This document shows positions 36,001 to 47,746 of a DNA stretch of 64,000 nt, one piece after another (position 1 is the stretch's first letter; every line of letters starts with the position of its first letter). Origin of the DNA: Bimastos eiseni. Taxonomy: Eukaryota; Annelida; Clitellata; Crassiclitellata; Lumbricidae. The stretch is from assembly GCA_959347315.1 (NCBI GenBank), contig OY365813.1:13482310-13546309 (forward strand), in the 5' to 3' direction. Made by a program: the position numbers and the translations under genes. The notes beneath the pieces are model-generated. The model saw nothing but the letters and a program-made list of their open reading frames with translations, ran no database searches and was not told the DNA's origin.

Positions 36001-39000
36001 GATGAGTTACAGGTTAATACTACATCACAATTAACGGGTATCCAGATGCCCGCCCGAGGTGGACTGCCCGGGTTATGAAATCGGTTCTTGGGTGCTCGAC
36101 ATTCCATAAAAATGCGCGATTCCCTAGATTTCCTAAGACGTGTTAGCGCTGTCGGGTACCCGGGTTCCAGCTCCGTGGATCAATGGGTGTCCGGGGCGTA
36201 ATTTAAAAGTTTTTTGACTACTTAATCACAAGGTTTTATGAGTAGGCCTGCATGTGCCTCTGAGTAGTCACCTTGAAGAGGCGCTATACACAAGTTCTCA
36301 TAATGAATGATTGAATTTTATTATTTATCTCCCTAGAATTGTGCAGTGAATGAATTGAAAAATATGTCCATTATGCTATGGTTGAAGACAGGACACCTAT
36401 AAAGTTAGCAGTAGAAAGCCTTAACATCAGGAAATATCTTCAGCTGTCATTATTAGTAGTTCATTTTCTTACAAGGAAATTTTCAGTACTAATAATGCTT
36501 AATATCATCGATAATAGACATCCTTGCTATACGAACGTTTAAGTATGATTAGTATGGTATTGTATCGTATTTACCTGAATGAGTGATGTTGCTGTCGCTT
36601 GCAGCGGGAGACTCTTCTTCGCCAGCTGGAGACAAATGCACAGGAGATCGTCTTAACCTTCCAGGAGCTGGACATGTATGAAGATTCCGAGGAACAGAAC
36701 TATGACCTGTGGGTACATTTTGTCACCTATCAGGGCTCTTGATTTGTTAACTATTTGCTAATGGTGACATCGGATTAATGCGTTTTTATATGAGTGTGAA
36801 ACTCTGGTTATTGAATTGGTAATTGAATTGGTTAATGAATTGTCATATGCACTGTTAAGAAGCACCTGTCATATCAGGCAGATGATGAATCTTTTGTGTT
36901 TGATAGAAACATGAATTTGAGTAATAATTCCTTTTTCTGGATGCCTACAGTTGATTGCATCGTATCGTAGCCATTGATTTATGTAGCTCCTCTTGCAAAC
37001 TACTCTGAGGTGCGCTCAGTATGAATGCCACAGGGAAAAGGAAACACCTTTAGAGTGTGAGAAAGCCCAATGGAGAGAAACGAATCGTTAGTTTAGTGTA
37101 CAGTCGATCCGTATGACCACGCTCTGGGTACGCGTTTGGTTTACGTTACATTATGTTTGCTTTTACGAAAGGTTTCTCGATAACATGACAAACAAGCGCC
37201 GCGAACTGCAGGAGAAGCTTGCTGAGAAGGCACTGGAGGATGCTGCCCAGAAGCGAACTGAGGATTCACAGCAGCAGCAGCCTGTGGTGGTTGGAGGAGG
37301 AGGAGGTTCGCAAAAGAATGGATTTTTCTCCAGCCTTGTAGCATCGCCAGTCACAACACCTGTTGCATCAAATGCTTCTACCCCCTCTGGAACTTTAAAA
37401 GAAGGTAAGCAACAATTGACATCATTTAGTTATTTTTCAGTTGTAAAAACTATTGTTCAGATAAATTGCTGGTATTTTTTACTTTAAAACAACCTCATAT
37501 TGGTTTTAGATACAAGTGCATGAAATGTTGATATTATTATGCGTATTTGAGGCATTCGTATGTAAATTTTCTGTTTTTGTTAAATGTATTTAAGCCAACT
37601 TATTAATTACCATTTTTTTCCTTTTTTTATTGATTTAATGTGCATGCAGACTGGTAAATGCACAGAATCTTGCTATTTGCATTCAGGACATTAAGATTTG
37701 ATAGGTTTGAAAACGTTCTGTTAGGTTGCATCATCTGTTCTGTTTTGTCTGCTTTAATCAATGAAAATGTTAATTATCACATTTATCTTTTCTTTGTGGC
37801 TTCTGCTGTGTTTAACCTACATTTATGCATCTAGCCAAAAGTGGCCCGCAGGCCTCAAAATGTTGCCCTTGACCAATAAAAGATATAAATAATATACATG
37901 TAAAAATGAATATTTGACAGAATAAATTTTTTCTAATATAAATATTTCCATTCTGTTGATGTTTATAAGTAACACCCAATGAATTTATCCAGGTTTAATT
38001 TTATTCTATTCTAAAACAAAATCTGTTAATATTTAAAATAACTTTTTAACTTTTGTGGCTCATCATGTTCTCCAACTTAATAAAAGTGGTCGTAAGTCAA
38101 ATAGGGTTGGGAACCACTGGTCTACAGGTAGACAACACAATACAACTGAAATTTGATATTGCTCTTCTTACAATCAGCTCAGAAGTGCGCATACACACAC
38201 CTCGACGGCGCAACTGCAGTTGTACTGCAGAGCAATTGTACGCGAAGGACTTGCTCAAGGTCCCTGCATAGTGACTCCTCGGACGAGGGTTGAACCCGCT
38301 CACTCGGCGCACACTGAGCGCTACGAGCCGACCGCTCTAACCAAGTGGCTACCGTGCCACACTACAATACAGTACAATGAAACTGCACTTGGTATTGCCC
38401 TCGTTCGAAGTTTCATAAATGTACACGTGACCATATGACACATTGATGCCACCGAGCAACTGTGAACGAAGGACCTGCTGAAGGTCCCTCAAACGAATGC
38501 TCACCATGTTACAAACCGAGCGCTCTGTCCAGTCGGCCACCGTATCCTGTTAGACAATCAAAACAATGCACAAACAACTAATTGTGGTTTATGCTGATGA
38601 GGAGATCGGTCACTTTGTAAACTTTTCAATTCGTTCAAAGTTTTTTTCTGTGACCTTTTTATATAATGTAATATTTTAATTTTATTTTTTTTCAAACTCA
38701 CAAGCCTCGTTACAATTACAAACATAGTATGAGCAAATGATGACAGGAGTCGAATTTAACTGTCGGCAATAAAATCTACATTTTATGGTTTCGTACAAGT
38801 AATTGACTAATTATGTTTGTTTAGCTTTGTTAAGTTAGTTAAGTGTTGAAACGAGATTACTCATTTTTGTGTTTCATGTTAGACAATCAAAACAAAACGT
38901 TGCGTCTGTATTTTACTTCTCGATAACGTGTATTGGAAGATAAAGTATTGTAACCTCCACTTATTAACAATATTTGATGGAGAATTAATTCAGTCGTCAT

Positions 39001-42000
39001 TCTAAAGCCGTAAGTGTTTATCAATGGGCCCCACTAGCGAGATTCTTCCCTTTGGAGCCTAATTGTCTCATGATTTGTGATTGCTACTGAAAGTGGATTA
39101 CTGTTGCCACTATTATTATTATTATTATAATAAAAATATGTTGTATCTTGTAACTAGATTGCAGTGTGCCAACCGTGATTTACTTTCGATTTACTAATAA
39201 AATTGAAGAAAAAAAATTGAATAATTAGAATTAACTATCAGCAGCAATGCAAGGCGCCCATAATGGCTTTGGAAAATGAAATGGTCCTTGTTAAATATAT
39301 AATATAAGAGACGTGATTTTCAATTTTTTTCGTAGTGCACATAAGGAAATGTGTTGTGGGTTTGTCTTCATGTGCAGCTCCACCGCCTCGTCCAATCCCT
39401 GGCCTCCTTCTGGAAAACCCCATTCAGAAGAAGTCAGTCTCCCCAAGTGCCAGCTCACAGAACTTTGCCACTTCTTCGTCGGACCACGCGGCAAGCGTGC
39501 CGAGCAAGTCAGCACCGGCGACTCCTGCCAGCACACCACAGGCGGAAGAGAAGTCGACCGGCGGTTGGATGAGGTTTCTTCCGGGCAACAAACCGGAAAA
39601 GGAAAAAGTCAAAGCAACCCAGCAAATCGGTAAGTGCAGTTCAGGATGTCAAAGGTTGTAACCCCAAAAGCCAGACAAATGGTTTGAGAGTTATCATATT
39701 AAAGAAAATATTTTCTTACTTTACTCCTTGCAAGCCTTTGCAATTTGTTGGTGGGATGATCGGGCGGTGAAGCAGACGCCTGGCCGCCCATTCTCATATG
39801 CTGAGACTTTGACAGACCACCCCATTGGTGACCTCTTTTGGTTGAATGAAGGAATCGCTCCTCCTTTTCTCTTGAAGGATTTCAGTTTTGCTTTGAGACG
39901 ACCGTAAAATTATGGTGATACATTGTGCCATGCGATAATGGAGTTGTAGAAGTTTAAGGATTGGAGTTGTAGATAGAAATTGTGACTCTACAGTTGATTT
40001 CATCATCATCTACTGCATCTTTGTCATCATTCAATACAACTGCATTTTGACATTACACTTACAGAGTTTAGAAACTTACCGATGGTACAGATTCAGTTTC
40101 ATTTGAGAGCAATTGTGCACACAGGTTTTTCTCATGGTCCCTGCACAGTAATCGCCTCAGACAGGGGGGGTCATCTATGTCATCATCTACATCTCCGTGG
40201 TCAAATCCATTTCCATTTTTATCTTCATCGTCATCTACATCTTTATCTCCATCATCATCTTTATCTATGTCTTCATCATCATCTTAAGATGTAATTACGG
40301 GCAGGGCTATACCAAGGGAGGAGCCAGCGGAGCCGTGGCCCAGGGCGCAAATGTAGTAGGGGCGCAAATTTAAGGTTAGAATAACTTATTATACCATAAA
40401 ATGCACTATTTTCAGAATGTGTGGGCACCAGATTGATGCTAGGCAAAGGGCGCAATTATAGCTTGGTACTGCCCTGATTACGAGTCCTTTATTATGTAAC
40501 TATTTGCAAGTATGCAACATTAAATTTGTGTGGCACATATTTTCAGTTGTACTGCCATGAATGCTTGATCATCTTTAAAGATTTCAATCTCATTATTAGC
40601 CACTTATGAGTTAAGGACAAAAGTTTGATTTGTTATACTTGCCATTTTTGTCAGTTTCTGCTGTTCTTGGAAATGTTTAAGATGACGGTCTCTATTGATC
40701 AGTATTTTTGTTCGTTTAGAGGTGAATAGCGTAATTCCTTCAGGATCACCTGTGCGCAATGTTGACGACTTTGCACCTGATGGTGGCCTGGACACGAGCT
40801 TCCTAGATGATGACTTGAAAGATCTTAGAGGTTCTGCTGCAGCCGTGCAAGCGACAAGTGACAGGTATGTAACCACAGAAATGGTAACCGTAGAAATGGT
40901 TGCCACGGAAATTGTAACCACGGAAATATAGTGTTCCATCTCTGCAGGTCTGGTGTGTCTGCCTGAAGACCTAATGAAGCACATTACCAATTACTTAAGT
41001 ATGGAGTAGGGTGGTTGTTGAATGATTATACAAAGGCACAAGAACAGAAGAATACAGGGTGATGGTTTATTAGCAGTGGTAGGAGGGATGTGTGCCTAAC
41101 AGTCTGCCACACACTTTTATACAGTTATGAAATCGAGTCTTGCTTCACTCGTTATCATGTGTCCTTATGATTTCATGTAAATGAAACTATGGTTGTGAGA
41201 TTGAATTGAATAAACAAATATTCTATTTGCAAGTTTTTTGAGGATATTCTCGAGACAGTGAATCTTAAGCATCAAGTAATTATCTGAGTTCTGTGGGACC
41301 TAAAGCTTACATTAAAGGCAATCTTACTTTCAGTCACACTTTTCCAATTTCTTTTAGTGATGACGAAGACAGGGAAAATCCGATGGTAGCCGGATTCCAG
41401 GATGACCTGGACTCTGACGACGAAGCTCTGACACAGGGCACGGCCACTCCCTCGATCTCTGTCCAGCTGGATATCGATATATCAAGTGACGAGGACCGAC
41501 AGGGTTCCAGCGTGGTTCAGACCTCGTCAATCGCTGCCAAGCGTCAGCACGACAAGAAGAAAAAGCTGCCATCCGAATTTGAAAGTTCACTGAACCTGAC
41601 GTCTCGATCTAAATCGAGCAGCCTGGATACCACTCCCAACAGTTCCGCAAGGGGAGATCGGGAAAAATCGGCAACGTTAGGCAAAATTGAAGCAAACCAC
41701 AACAAGATGGTGCCCGCGGTCAAAGCGCCAAAGAAGGCCGAATCGACGGAGAGCAGCGGGGATGAGAACTTGCCAAAGGACGTGGTTGTGCTGAACGAGG
41801 AGGAGGATGTCGAAGAGGAGGATTCTCGAAACTGTGCCAAAAATAGCCGTGGTGTGGTGTTGGGAGATGTTGGTGAAACAGCATCGATGCCAACGCTCTA
41901 CACTCTGAACTTAGAGGATTTAGATGTATTGGAAAGAAACTTCAGTGGCAGTGGTATATCATGAGACTTCCCATTTCCTTTCTGGCTTTGGATTTCTGTT

Positions 42001-44441
42001 GAATTACAATGTTTAACTCAAGTGATCATAATAATCACATAAAATCATACCAGAAATGTATAGAGCGTCTTTCGCAGTATAGCTATGTAATATTTTCTAA
42101 ATAAATAGCTACACATGTATTATCAATTTATTTTAATAATGCCTTGTGGAAATAATTTCTTACAATGGAGTTAGATTAGGATTGATTAGGAAAGATTAGA
42201 TTAAGATCAATGAAATTGAGATGGATTAGCCTTAAATTTATTTGAGAGAGCTGGATTAAATTGAGGTAGATTTTATTGAGATAGGTTGTGCTTTCTTGTG
42301 GATTGGACCGTCCTTTTCAGAACAGTCCAAAATTCTAAATACGCAAACTATTTCATCATAGACGACTAAAGTAACACTTTCAGGGCATACTAACCAGTTG
42401 TCATGCTTGTGAAATTCATAAAGACATTTTGTGTCAGCTATTCCCAACCTGTGGCCCATGGGCCAAAAGTGGCCCACCAGGTCTCAAAAAGTGGCCCTAA
42501 AACCTATCAAAGATATAAAAAAAATATACATGCAAATAATGAATATTTGACATAATTATTATCTTCTGTTATAAATTAAAATGTTTTGTTGACGTACGTT
42601 TATTACTACTGGTGATCTAAAATGATTAAACCGGAATTTATCCATGTGTAATTTGATTCTATTCTAAAATATTCTAAAATTATTTTTAACCTTCTGGCCT
42701 TCTAAATAAAAGTGGCCCTAAGTCAAAAAATGTTTTGAACCACTGCTTTATATGTTGACATTGAGACACATGGTTATGTGTGTGTTTGTATCTAGTCTTA
42801 TCTATACAATACAATACAACTGTTATTTGATATTGCCCTTCTTTCTCTTAAGTTCAGAAGTGCACACACCCCTCAACGTCGCAACTGCAGTTGTAATGCA
42901 GAGTAATTATGTGCGAAGGACTTGCTCAAGGTCCCTACACAGTGACGCCCCGGACGAGAGTCGAACCCACTCACTCAGTGCACACTGAGTAATATGGGCT
43001 AACCGCTCGGCCACCATGCCACGCATGTAAGTAGGGTTGAAAGGTAAACACACTGGCAATAAGATTAGAAGAAGGCAACGCTAAAATTCGCTTGCAAGGC
43101 TGCCATACAGTTAAATTCTACTTCTGTTAAACTGGTTGTCATATGTTACTACTATTATCATGTTATCTTATGCATTCTTATCAGATTGAATAACAAAATG
43201 AAGATTAATATTATTAATAATTATTATTATTGTTGTTTATGTTGTTGAAATGTAGGCCTCAGCAATCAAAGCAGTGGTCGGATTCTGACGGACACAAGTA
43301 CGGATGCGGATGCATCAGGATCATCGGCTAAGCTGAAGAAGAAACACAAGTCGAAGGGAAAGTCACGATCAGAAAAGGTATTTTCCTCTTTCTCCGGTTT
43401 AAACAGCTTCACTTGGTGATGTTCCAAAGAGACTAGCTGCTATAGCAATCATTTAACTTAATCTGGTGGTTTGGTCACTTTTTACGGTGCTAATGTTAGT
43501 TCCGCACATCTTCTCTTTATAGCCTTTTAGATCTCGGACAGTTTCTTCCATTGGAACAGACTTGAGCTGAGCCTGCCCGTTCAGAGCCTCATGCGTTATA
43601 TGAAGTGTAATCGAAAAATGTCATCTCTGTGCGTGCCTCCTCGGACTCCTCCACATTTGCAGTGGTCCATCAGCCTCTCCCAGAATAGCTGGATATAGGA
43701 TTAACAAGCGCCAGGCAGAGTGGTCATTCTTTCCGCATACCTATTCTTAGCACTAGAGTGTCCCACTGACTCCTCCTAAGAAGTACATGTGATTGAATTC
43801 TTTGAAGAGGCGTATTAGGTCCCAAGGCTCTAGCTGAGAGTAACTGATGTTTTTAATTGTGATAGTAAGGAAGTCAATTAAAACTGTTATTGCACCCTAT
43901 TGAACTGTTTGCAATCAAGACAATCATAGTTGATAGGTTTGAAAACGTTTAATGTATGTTTGCATATGAATCACTTGTGCTATGTTGTCTTGATCGGTTC
44001 CATGTTGTCTTGATCTCTTCTATGTTGTCTTGACCTTTTCTATGTTGTCTTGACCTTTTCTATGTTGTCTTGACCTGCTTTGTGTTGCCTTGACCTGTTT
44101 TATGTTGTCTTGACCTGTTCTATGTTGTTTTGACCTCTTCCATGTTGTCTCGACCTGTTCTTTATTATGGTCTTGACCTGTTTTCATGATTTGAGCTTCA
44201 TTGGACGTTTTTTCTTACAATCTTCTGTTTGTAGGAATCCAGCAAATCGGAGAAGAAACACAGGCGGCACAAGGTGGACGAGGAGGGAGAGGGTGATTCC
44301 GAGGAGAAGGTCAAATCCAAGAATGGCAAGGACAAATCACGACGCCACAAGAAGAAGGACGACACCGCGTCCAAGAAGTCGACCGAAAATAACGACCTCG
44401 AGGCCTTCCTCGGCGCGGGCGGGCCTTACGAGTCTTTCTGA
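30034..44441 (+). CDS. RABL6: RABL6 (Rab-like GTPase-domain protein), 13 exons, complete
   Basis: Exons: 30034-30163, 30804-30910, 32238-32363, 33004-33095, 34393-34533, 35725-35830, 36605-36708, 37172-37404, 39378-39629, 40720-40864, 41358-41953, 43256-43377, 44235-44441. All introns are GT-AG, all phases match, and the sum is 2361 bp = 786 aa plus stop (human RABL6 is about 730). The N-terminal GTPase-like domain has P-loop GDRNVGKS (50-57), [10 protein letters not shown] (70-79), WDVVDKG (99-105) where Ras proteins have DTAGQ, and NHRD (175-178) in place of NKxD. The coupled block [20 protein letters not shown] is typical of RABL6. The tail is long, polar and probably disordered, with conserved islands [18 protein letters not shown] (445-462) and [10 protein letters not shown] (486-495), acidic and lysine-rich stretches, and a DLEAFLG end. 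By family knowledge it is a nuclear/cytoplasmic GTP-binding protein linked to cell growth. Start ATG follows acceptor-like TTTTAG by about 40 bp. Confidence 0.96.
30325..30510 (+). repeat. Dispersed repeat, copy 2 (RABL6 intron 1)
   Basis: This is the partner of 12880-13085. It shares the ATAGGGTGCC-type start, the CTCTGCGC block, GATGTTAAATGTCA, GGTGGGCCCATGCACAAA and GAACCAATCAACA in the same order. Confidence 0.55.
31060..31262 (-). mobile_element. tRNA-derived SINE (RABL6 intron 2, antisense)
   Basis: The reverse complement runs from the tRNA-like head (GGTTAGAGCGGTTGG, then GCGGGTTCGACCCTCGTCCG) through GGGACATTGAGCAAGTCCTT to a GCACTTCTGAGCAAAC and GGGCGATATCAAATTTCA tail. It is the same family as 34745-34960, 38128-38374 and 42805-43025. 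Confidence 0.8.
33150..33590 (-). mobile_element. LINE 3' end (reverse transcriptase C-terminus), RABL6 intron 4
   Basis: On the minus strand, [20 protein letters not shown], then [10 protein letters not shown] (33555-33450), and after a decayed stretch [20 protein letters not shown], then DTGDR (33320-33220), follow the order typical of the C-terminal domain of several non-LTR retrotransposon groups (Y.AE.W.L....L...E.R.LR...G ... GRRSRGR...W.D.I..DL). Frameshifts and stops show it is dead. It lies antisense to RABL6. Confidence 0.8.
34072..34205 (+). mobile_element. Diverged tRNA-derived SINE copy, RABL6 intron 4
   Basis: GTGACTGATTGGTTAGAGTG, then GTACTGTGCAGGGACCTTCT and TGAGCAAGTTCTTC match the head and centre of the SINE family, but the B-box region is heavily changed. 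Confidence 0.5.
34745..34960 (+). mobile_element. tRNA-derived SINE, sense copy in RABL6 intron 5
   Basis: The head GTGGCATGGTGGCTGATTGG (then TTAGAG), an A-box-like part, is followed by B-box-like GCGGGTCGACCCTCGTCCG. The body then has AGTCCTTCGTACACAATGG and GTGTGCACTTCTGGGC, and the end is ACGATATCAAATTT. It is the only clear sense copy among the RABL6 introns. Confidence 0.8.
37832..38119 (-). mobile_element. hAT-like MITE (CAGTGGTTCCCAA end), RABL6 intron 8
   Basis: The right end reads GGGTTGGGAACCACTG, the reverse complement of the widespread hAT end CAGTGGTTCCCAACCC. Inside, AAAAGTGGCCCGCAGGCCTC, AATGAATATTTGACA and the GTGGTCGTAAGTCAAAT block align with 42435-42745. The left terminus has been lost. 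Confidence 0.75.
38128..38374 (-). mobile_element. tRNA-derived SINE, RABL6 intron 8
   Basis: The reverse complement starts GTGTGGCACGGTAGCCACTT (GGTTAGAGCGGTCGG), followed by GCGGGTTCAACCCTCGTCCG and GGGACCTTGAGCAAGTCCTT, GCAGTTGCGCCGTCGAGGTG, and ends near GAGCAATATCAAATTTCAG and TTGTATTG. It sits directly next to the hAT-like MITE and to a second SINE copy. Confidence 0.85.
38375..38545 (-). mobile_element. Second, more diverged SINE copy in tandem
   Basis: The reverse complement reads GGTGGCCGACTGGACAGAGC, then GGGACCTTCAGCAGGTCCTT and GTTGCTCGGTGGC, and ends GGGCAATACCAAGTGCAGTT. It is the same family as the preceding element and is joined to it head to tail through ACAATACAGTACAATG. 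Confidence 0.65.
40095..40285. repeat. SINE remnant plus CATCATCTACATCT repeat, RABL6 intron 9
   Basis: At 40095-40172 GAGAGCAATTGTGCACACAG, GTCCCTGCACAGTAATCGCC and TCAGACAGGGG resemble the SINE body, antisense. At 40175-40285 follows a drifting CATC(A/T)(T/C)CTTTATCTCC simple repeat that abuts the hAT-like MITE at 40302. Confidence 0.55.
40302..40476 (-). mobile_element. 175-bp hAT-like MITE with near-perfect 8-bp duplication
   Basis: The ends are CAGGGCTATACCAAG and, reverse-complemented, CAGGGCAGTACCAAG. The flanks ATTACGGG (40294-40301) and ATTACGAG (40477-40484) differ at one base. It is the second copy of the family at 11984-12141, in opposite orientation. It lies in RABL6 intron 9. 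Confidence 0.85.
42435..42745 (+). mobile_element. hAT-like MITE, RABL6 intron 11
   Basis: It starts CAGCTATTCCCAACCTGTGG and ends TTTTGAACCACTG. It is co-linear with 37832-38119 in the same strand sense. The flanks TTTTGTGT and CTTTATAT agree at five of eight positions, all differences being transitions, which suggests an old 8-bp duplication. Confidence 0.7.
42805..43025 (-). mobile_element. tRNA-derived SINE, best preserved copy (RABL6 intron 11)
   Basis: The reverse complement begins GCGTGGCATGGTGGCCGAGC, GGTTAGCCC (A-box-like), then GTGGGTTCGACTCTCGTCCG (B-box-like) about 40 bp later. After these come GGGACCTTGAGCAAGTCCTT, GCAGTTGCGACGTTGAGGGG, and a GGGCAATATCAAATAACAG end with TTGTATTGTATTG. 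The head resembles a tRNA with the GGTGGCCGAGYGGTTAG start of leucine/serine types. Confidence 0.9.
43975..44170 (+). repeat. 20-bp minisatellite just before RABL6 last exon
   Basis: About nine copies of (C/T)TATGTTGTCTTGACCTGTT-like units fill the intron right up to 65 bp from the acceptor of exon 13 (44235). Their T-rich character adds to the polypyrimidine content of the intron end. Confidence 0.9.
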
Positions 44442-45305
44442 AGTGCTTTCCATTTGTGATGTTATTTTTTTCTCTCAAGCTGATCTGTTGATGTTAGTGA
44501 TTTGCATTGAGTTTATTTGACTTAAAAAATCACAAGTTGATAGCTGCTTGCAATGGGACGACTGCAGAGCTCGGCCCCAAAGCTGTATTTAACGGCACAC
44601 ACGCTCTCACCTTAGCAATTACAATTGCCAGAGAGATTCGGGCAGACTGATTTCATCAGGTTGCACGCTGAAACTGTGCTGACCAGTGACAATGAAGGAG
44701 GTAATTTTGGATGTGGAGTTTACGAGACGAACGTTATAAAAGATGAGTGTTTGTAGCCTTTTTGATGGCTTCAAATCGTTTTAGAATATCGTGGTTTGAG
44801 AGATCCTTGCATTACCATGTAACTTAGTGGTAGGTGGAGCCACTGTGCTCGAAAGTTTTCGCTCAGTCACGAATTCCGTGAATGTACATACATACTGTAG
44901 GTTGATTCTGTTGTTTGAGCTAAATGAAAGTGTGTTTGAGGGATTGTGTGGAAAATGTCCTAAGGCATATTGATGCATCTGCCGTTGTGTACCACTCTTA
45001 CTGGTTTTGTCACAATTAACTATAAGTTATTGGGCTGCAGTTTTCTTTTAGATTTAGTCAATGGTCTGGTCTCTTTGTGGTGTCATGATGCTGTTTGCTC
45101 TCCTTTTAACCACTACAGCCAGGGTTTGTTTCCAGGAGCTTATTGAATAACCAGTGATTCATTCATTGTCTAGCTTTAACTAGACATATGATAATTATGA
45201 GTTATAATTGTATATTTATATACATACACACATGCATACAATATATACATAATCATTGAATATGTATGTTTGGGTTGTTTGTCAGTTATTTAGCCAAGCT
45301 GCTTT

Positions 45306-45389
45306 AATAAACTTCAAACAATACAACATTTTGGCTCTTTTTTGTAGTTTAATTGAAATATCTTCGTAATATATGCGACTTGTAATAAA
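45306..45389 (+). terminator. Candidate polyadenylation signals for RABL6
   Basis: AATAAA occurs at 45306-45311 and again at 45384-45389, about 0.9 kb after the RABL6 stop. T- and GT-rich sequence follows the second (TTGCTGTTG, GTGTATGTGGCGTG). Which is used cannot be told. Confidence 0.4.
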
Positions 45390-47481
45390 ATATGATTAAA
45401 GTTTATGGATAAACTGTGAGATTTAGTGTTGCTGTTGTAAAATTATCTTTAAGAATTGTTTAAAGTTTTGGTGTATGTGGCGTGATAATTATTGCTCGGA
45501 TTGGTGTAAACCTTCGGCCCAGCTGTGGCAACTTTTGAAAATATTTGTTTAAATCAGTTCGTGCATCTGTTTGCTGAGTTCTGCGATTGAGTGCTGTCCG
45601 TTTCATTCCATTTGTCAGAGCAGCTTTTCTTGCCTCTGTAAAAGTTATTTTAAGCTGTCAGACATTGAGAGAGTTTGCTTAAGGGGCTGATTGTAGAAGA
45701 TTTTAGCTTTTGCCTCAAGTTCTTTGCTCTGCAGTCAAGCCAGTCAACATAAATTCCAGGTCCATAGGCTGAGAAATTTAGGGTCAATAGGCCAAGCAGT
45801 TGCTGGCATCTTAGATGGGATTAAGTGTGTTCTATAGCAATAAATGATGAGTAAGGCACTGTCCATATGCTAGAAATTTATATTGTTGTAGTTAAAAGTC
45901 AGTAATATATATATATTTAACAGGGCATAAATTCTAAACTTAATGTAAGTAATCATATGAATTGGGAAAAGCCCCTGATCATCCAACCATGTCCCCTGCT
46001 GTTAACAATAATCTGCAGGCGTGTTTCAGCAACTGGATGCACACGAATTACACATGCTAGGAGATTGCTTGCATTGGAGATTGCTGACTGGCGAATACAG
46101 TTAGAGGAACTAGGTAAGTCTGAATTGATCTAAGGAATTGCTGTTTATTTTCGGAAATGCCTCTGGCACTAGGCGAGTAGAATGTGCCATAGCTTGGATG
46201 TATGTCATCTTAGCTTCTGTCCAATGCGACTATCTTAGACAGGGCAGTACAATAGTAAGTACGTGCACTGCTTCAAGCGAAACAAAACTTGGAAGCCCAT
46301 TCAAATTTGAAAGGAATATCTGCATAATATACATGGTTCGTAAAACACCTGGAAGGTTTTAGTGTTACACTGTTGCTCTGTTAAGATATCTTGTTAATAG
46401 CTCCAGCTGATTGAATCTTTCAGAATTCTTTAAAGTTTTATATGTTTTGGTGGTCTATTTACAAGTGTAACACCAATGGAACAATGTTCAAATTATGACT
46501 GATGTCTATTGATGGAAAACACCTAAAGCTTTAAATAGTATAAAGCCGTTGTTGTGTGACCTACAGTCAGACAGTTGATGTGGCCTAGAATGATAATCTG
46601 CTAACGTTTACATCAGCAGCTTTATTTAACACCCAGCACATGACCCCGTGTATTTCGATTAGCTTAGAGATGTTTGTGAAAGCTAGGTTCAGCATGTTGG
46701 TGTTTGTCTGCTGTGTGTGGGTATGAGATAATGATTCTTATGTGTTTTTTCTCAGGTCCTTGATGGTTTCATCCTTTCAGAAGAGCAATAATTCAGGAAA
46801 TTATACAGCTGGTGTTTTATGGGATTTACGGTGTTGATAATGTCGGCTGTTTGTTGCTGAGGTTGCGATTATCCACCATTACAACTCTGCTTCCTGCTTT
46901 GTTGTGAACATATTGATAGTAGGTATTCTTTTCATTAAAATCCTGCCACACGAAATTGATCAGTATGTAGGCCCTACAATTTGTACATCTGCCAGCAAAA
47001 CGTGCTCCCTGTATATCGCATGATAGGGTTTTTTTAAGGTGTGGTAACGTAATAAATAATGTACTGCCTTTTTTTTCTCTTCATTTAATGGCAGTTAAAA
47101 CTTTCGTTAGTAAGCATTAAAATGGTATGAGATACTTTAGATAATGGGTGTTAGGCTTGGCAGAGGAGGTCTATTACATCAGTTTCTGCATCGACTACCC
47201 AGTAGGGCTCGGTTTATGAGTGTTTTCTAGCGGTTGCTTTTGGGGTTGATGAAATGAATGATTCAATGTAAGTAATTGTACATGTGTTTATTTAAGAATT
47301 ATTCTCCCAATGGCCGAACTAGCCATTTGAGTAATGTTTTTTGTTGTAGTATTGATTGATAACTTTAATTGGTTTAGTAGTAATTTCTTGTCTAAAGTGA
47401 TTTGGATGTTATTAGTCAATAAGCAACATATTAAAGGATAATTTAATTATTAACCTTTGCAAAATTAGTTGACTTATACAG

Positions 47482-47746
47482 TGTTTGGAAGTGCATTTTG
47501 AGAAATGCCCTGGCTTTCAGACATGTGTTTGGAAGTGCGTTTTTTTCAAATGCCCTGTCTTTCAGACATGTGTTTGGAAGTGCATTTTGAGAAATGCCCT
47601 GTCTTTCAGTCATGTCTTTGGAAGTGCGTTTTGAGAAATGCCCTGTCTTTCAGACATGTGTTTGGAAGTGCGTTTTGAGAAATGCCCTGTCTTTCAGACA
47701 TGTGTTTGGAAGTGCGTTTTGAGAAATGCCCTGTCGTTCAGACATG
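47482..47746. repeat. 44-bp minisatellite, six copies
   Basis: Units start at 47482, 47526, 47571, 47615, 47659 and 47703 with TGTTTGGAAGTGCRTTTTGA and then GAAATGCCCTGTCTTTCAGAC. Five spacings are 44 bp and one is 45. Short open frames across it repeat the same peptide and are not taken as genes. Confidence 0.95.
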
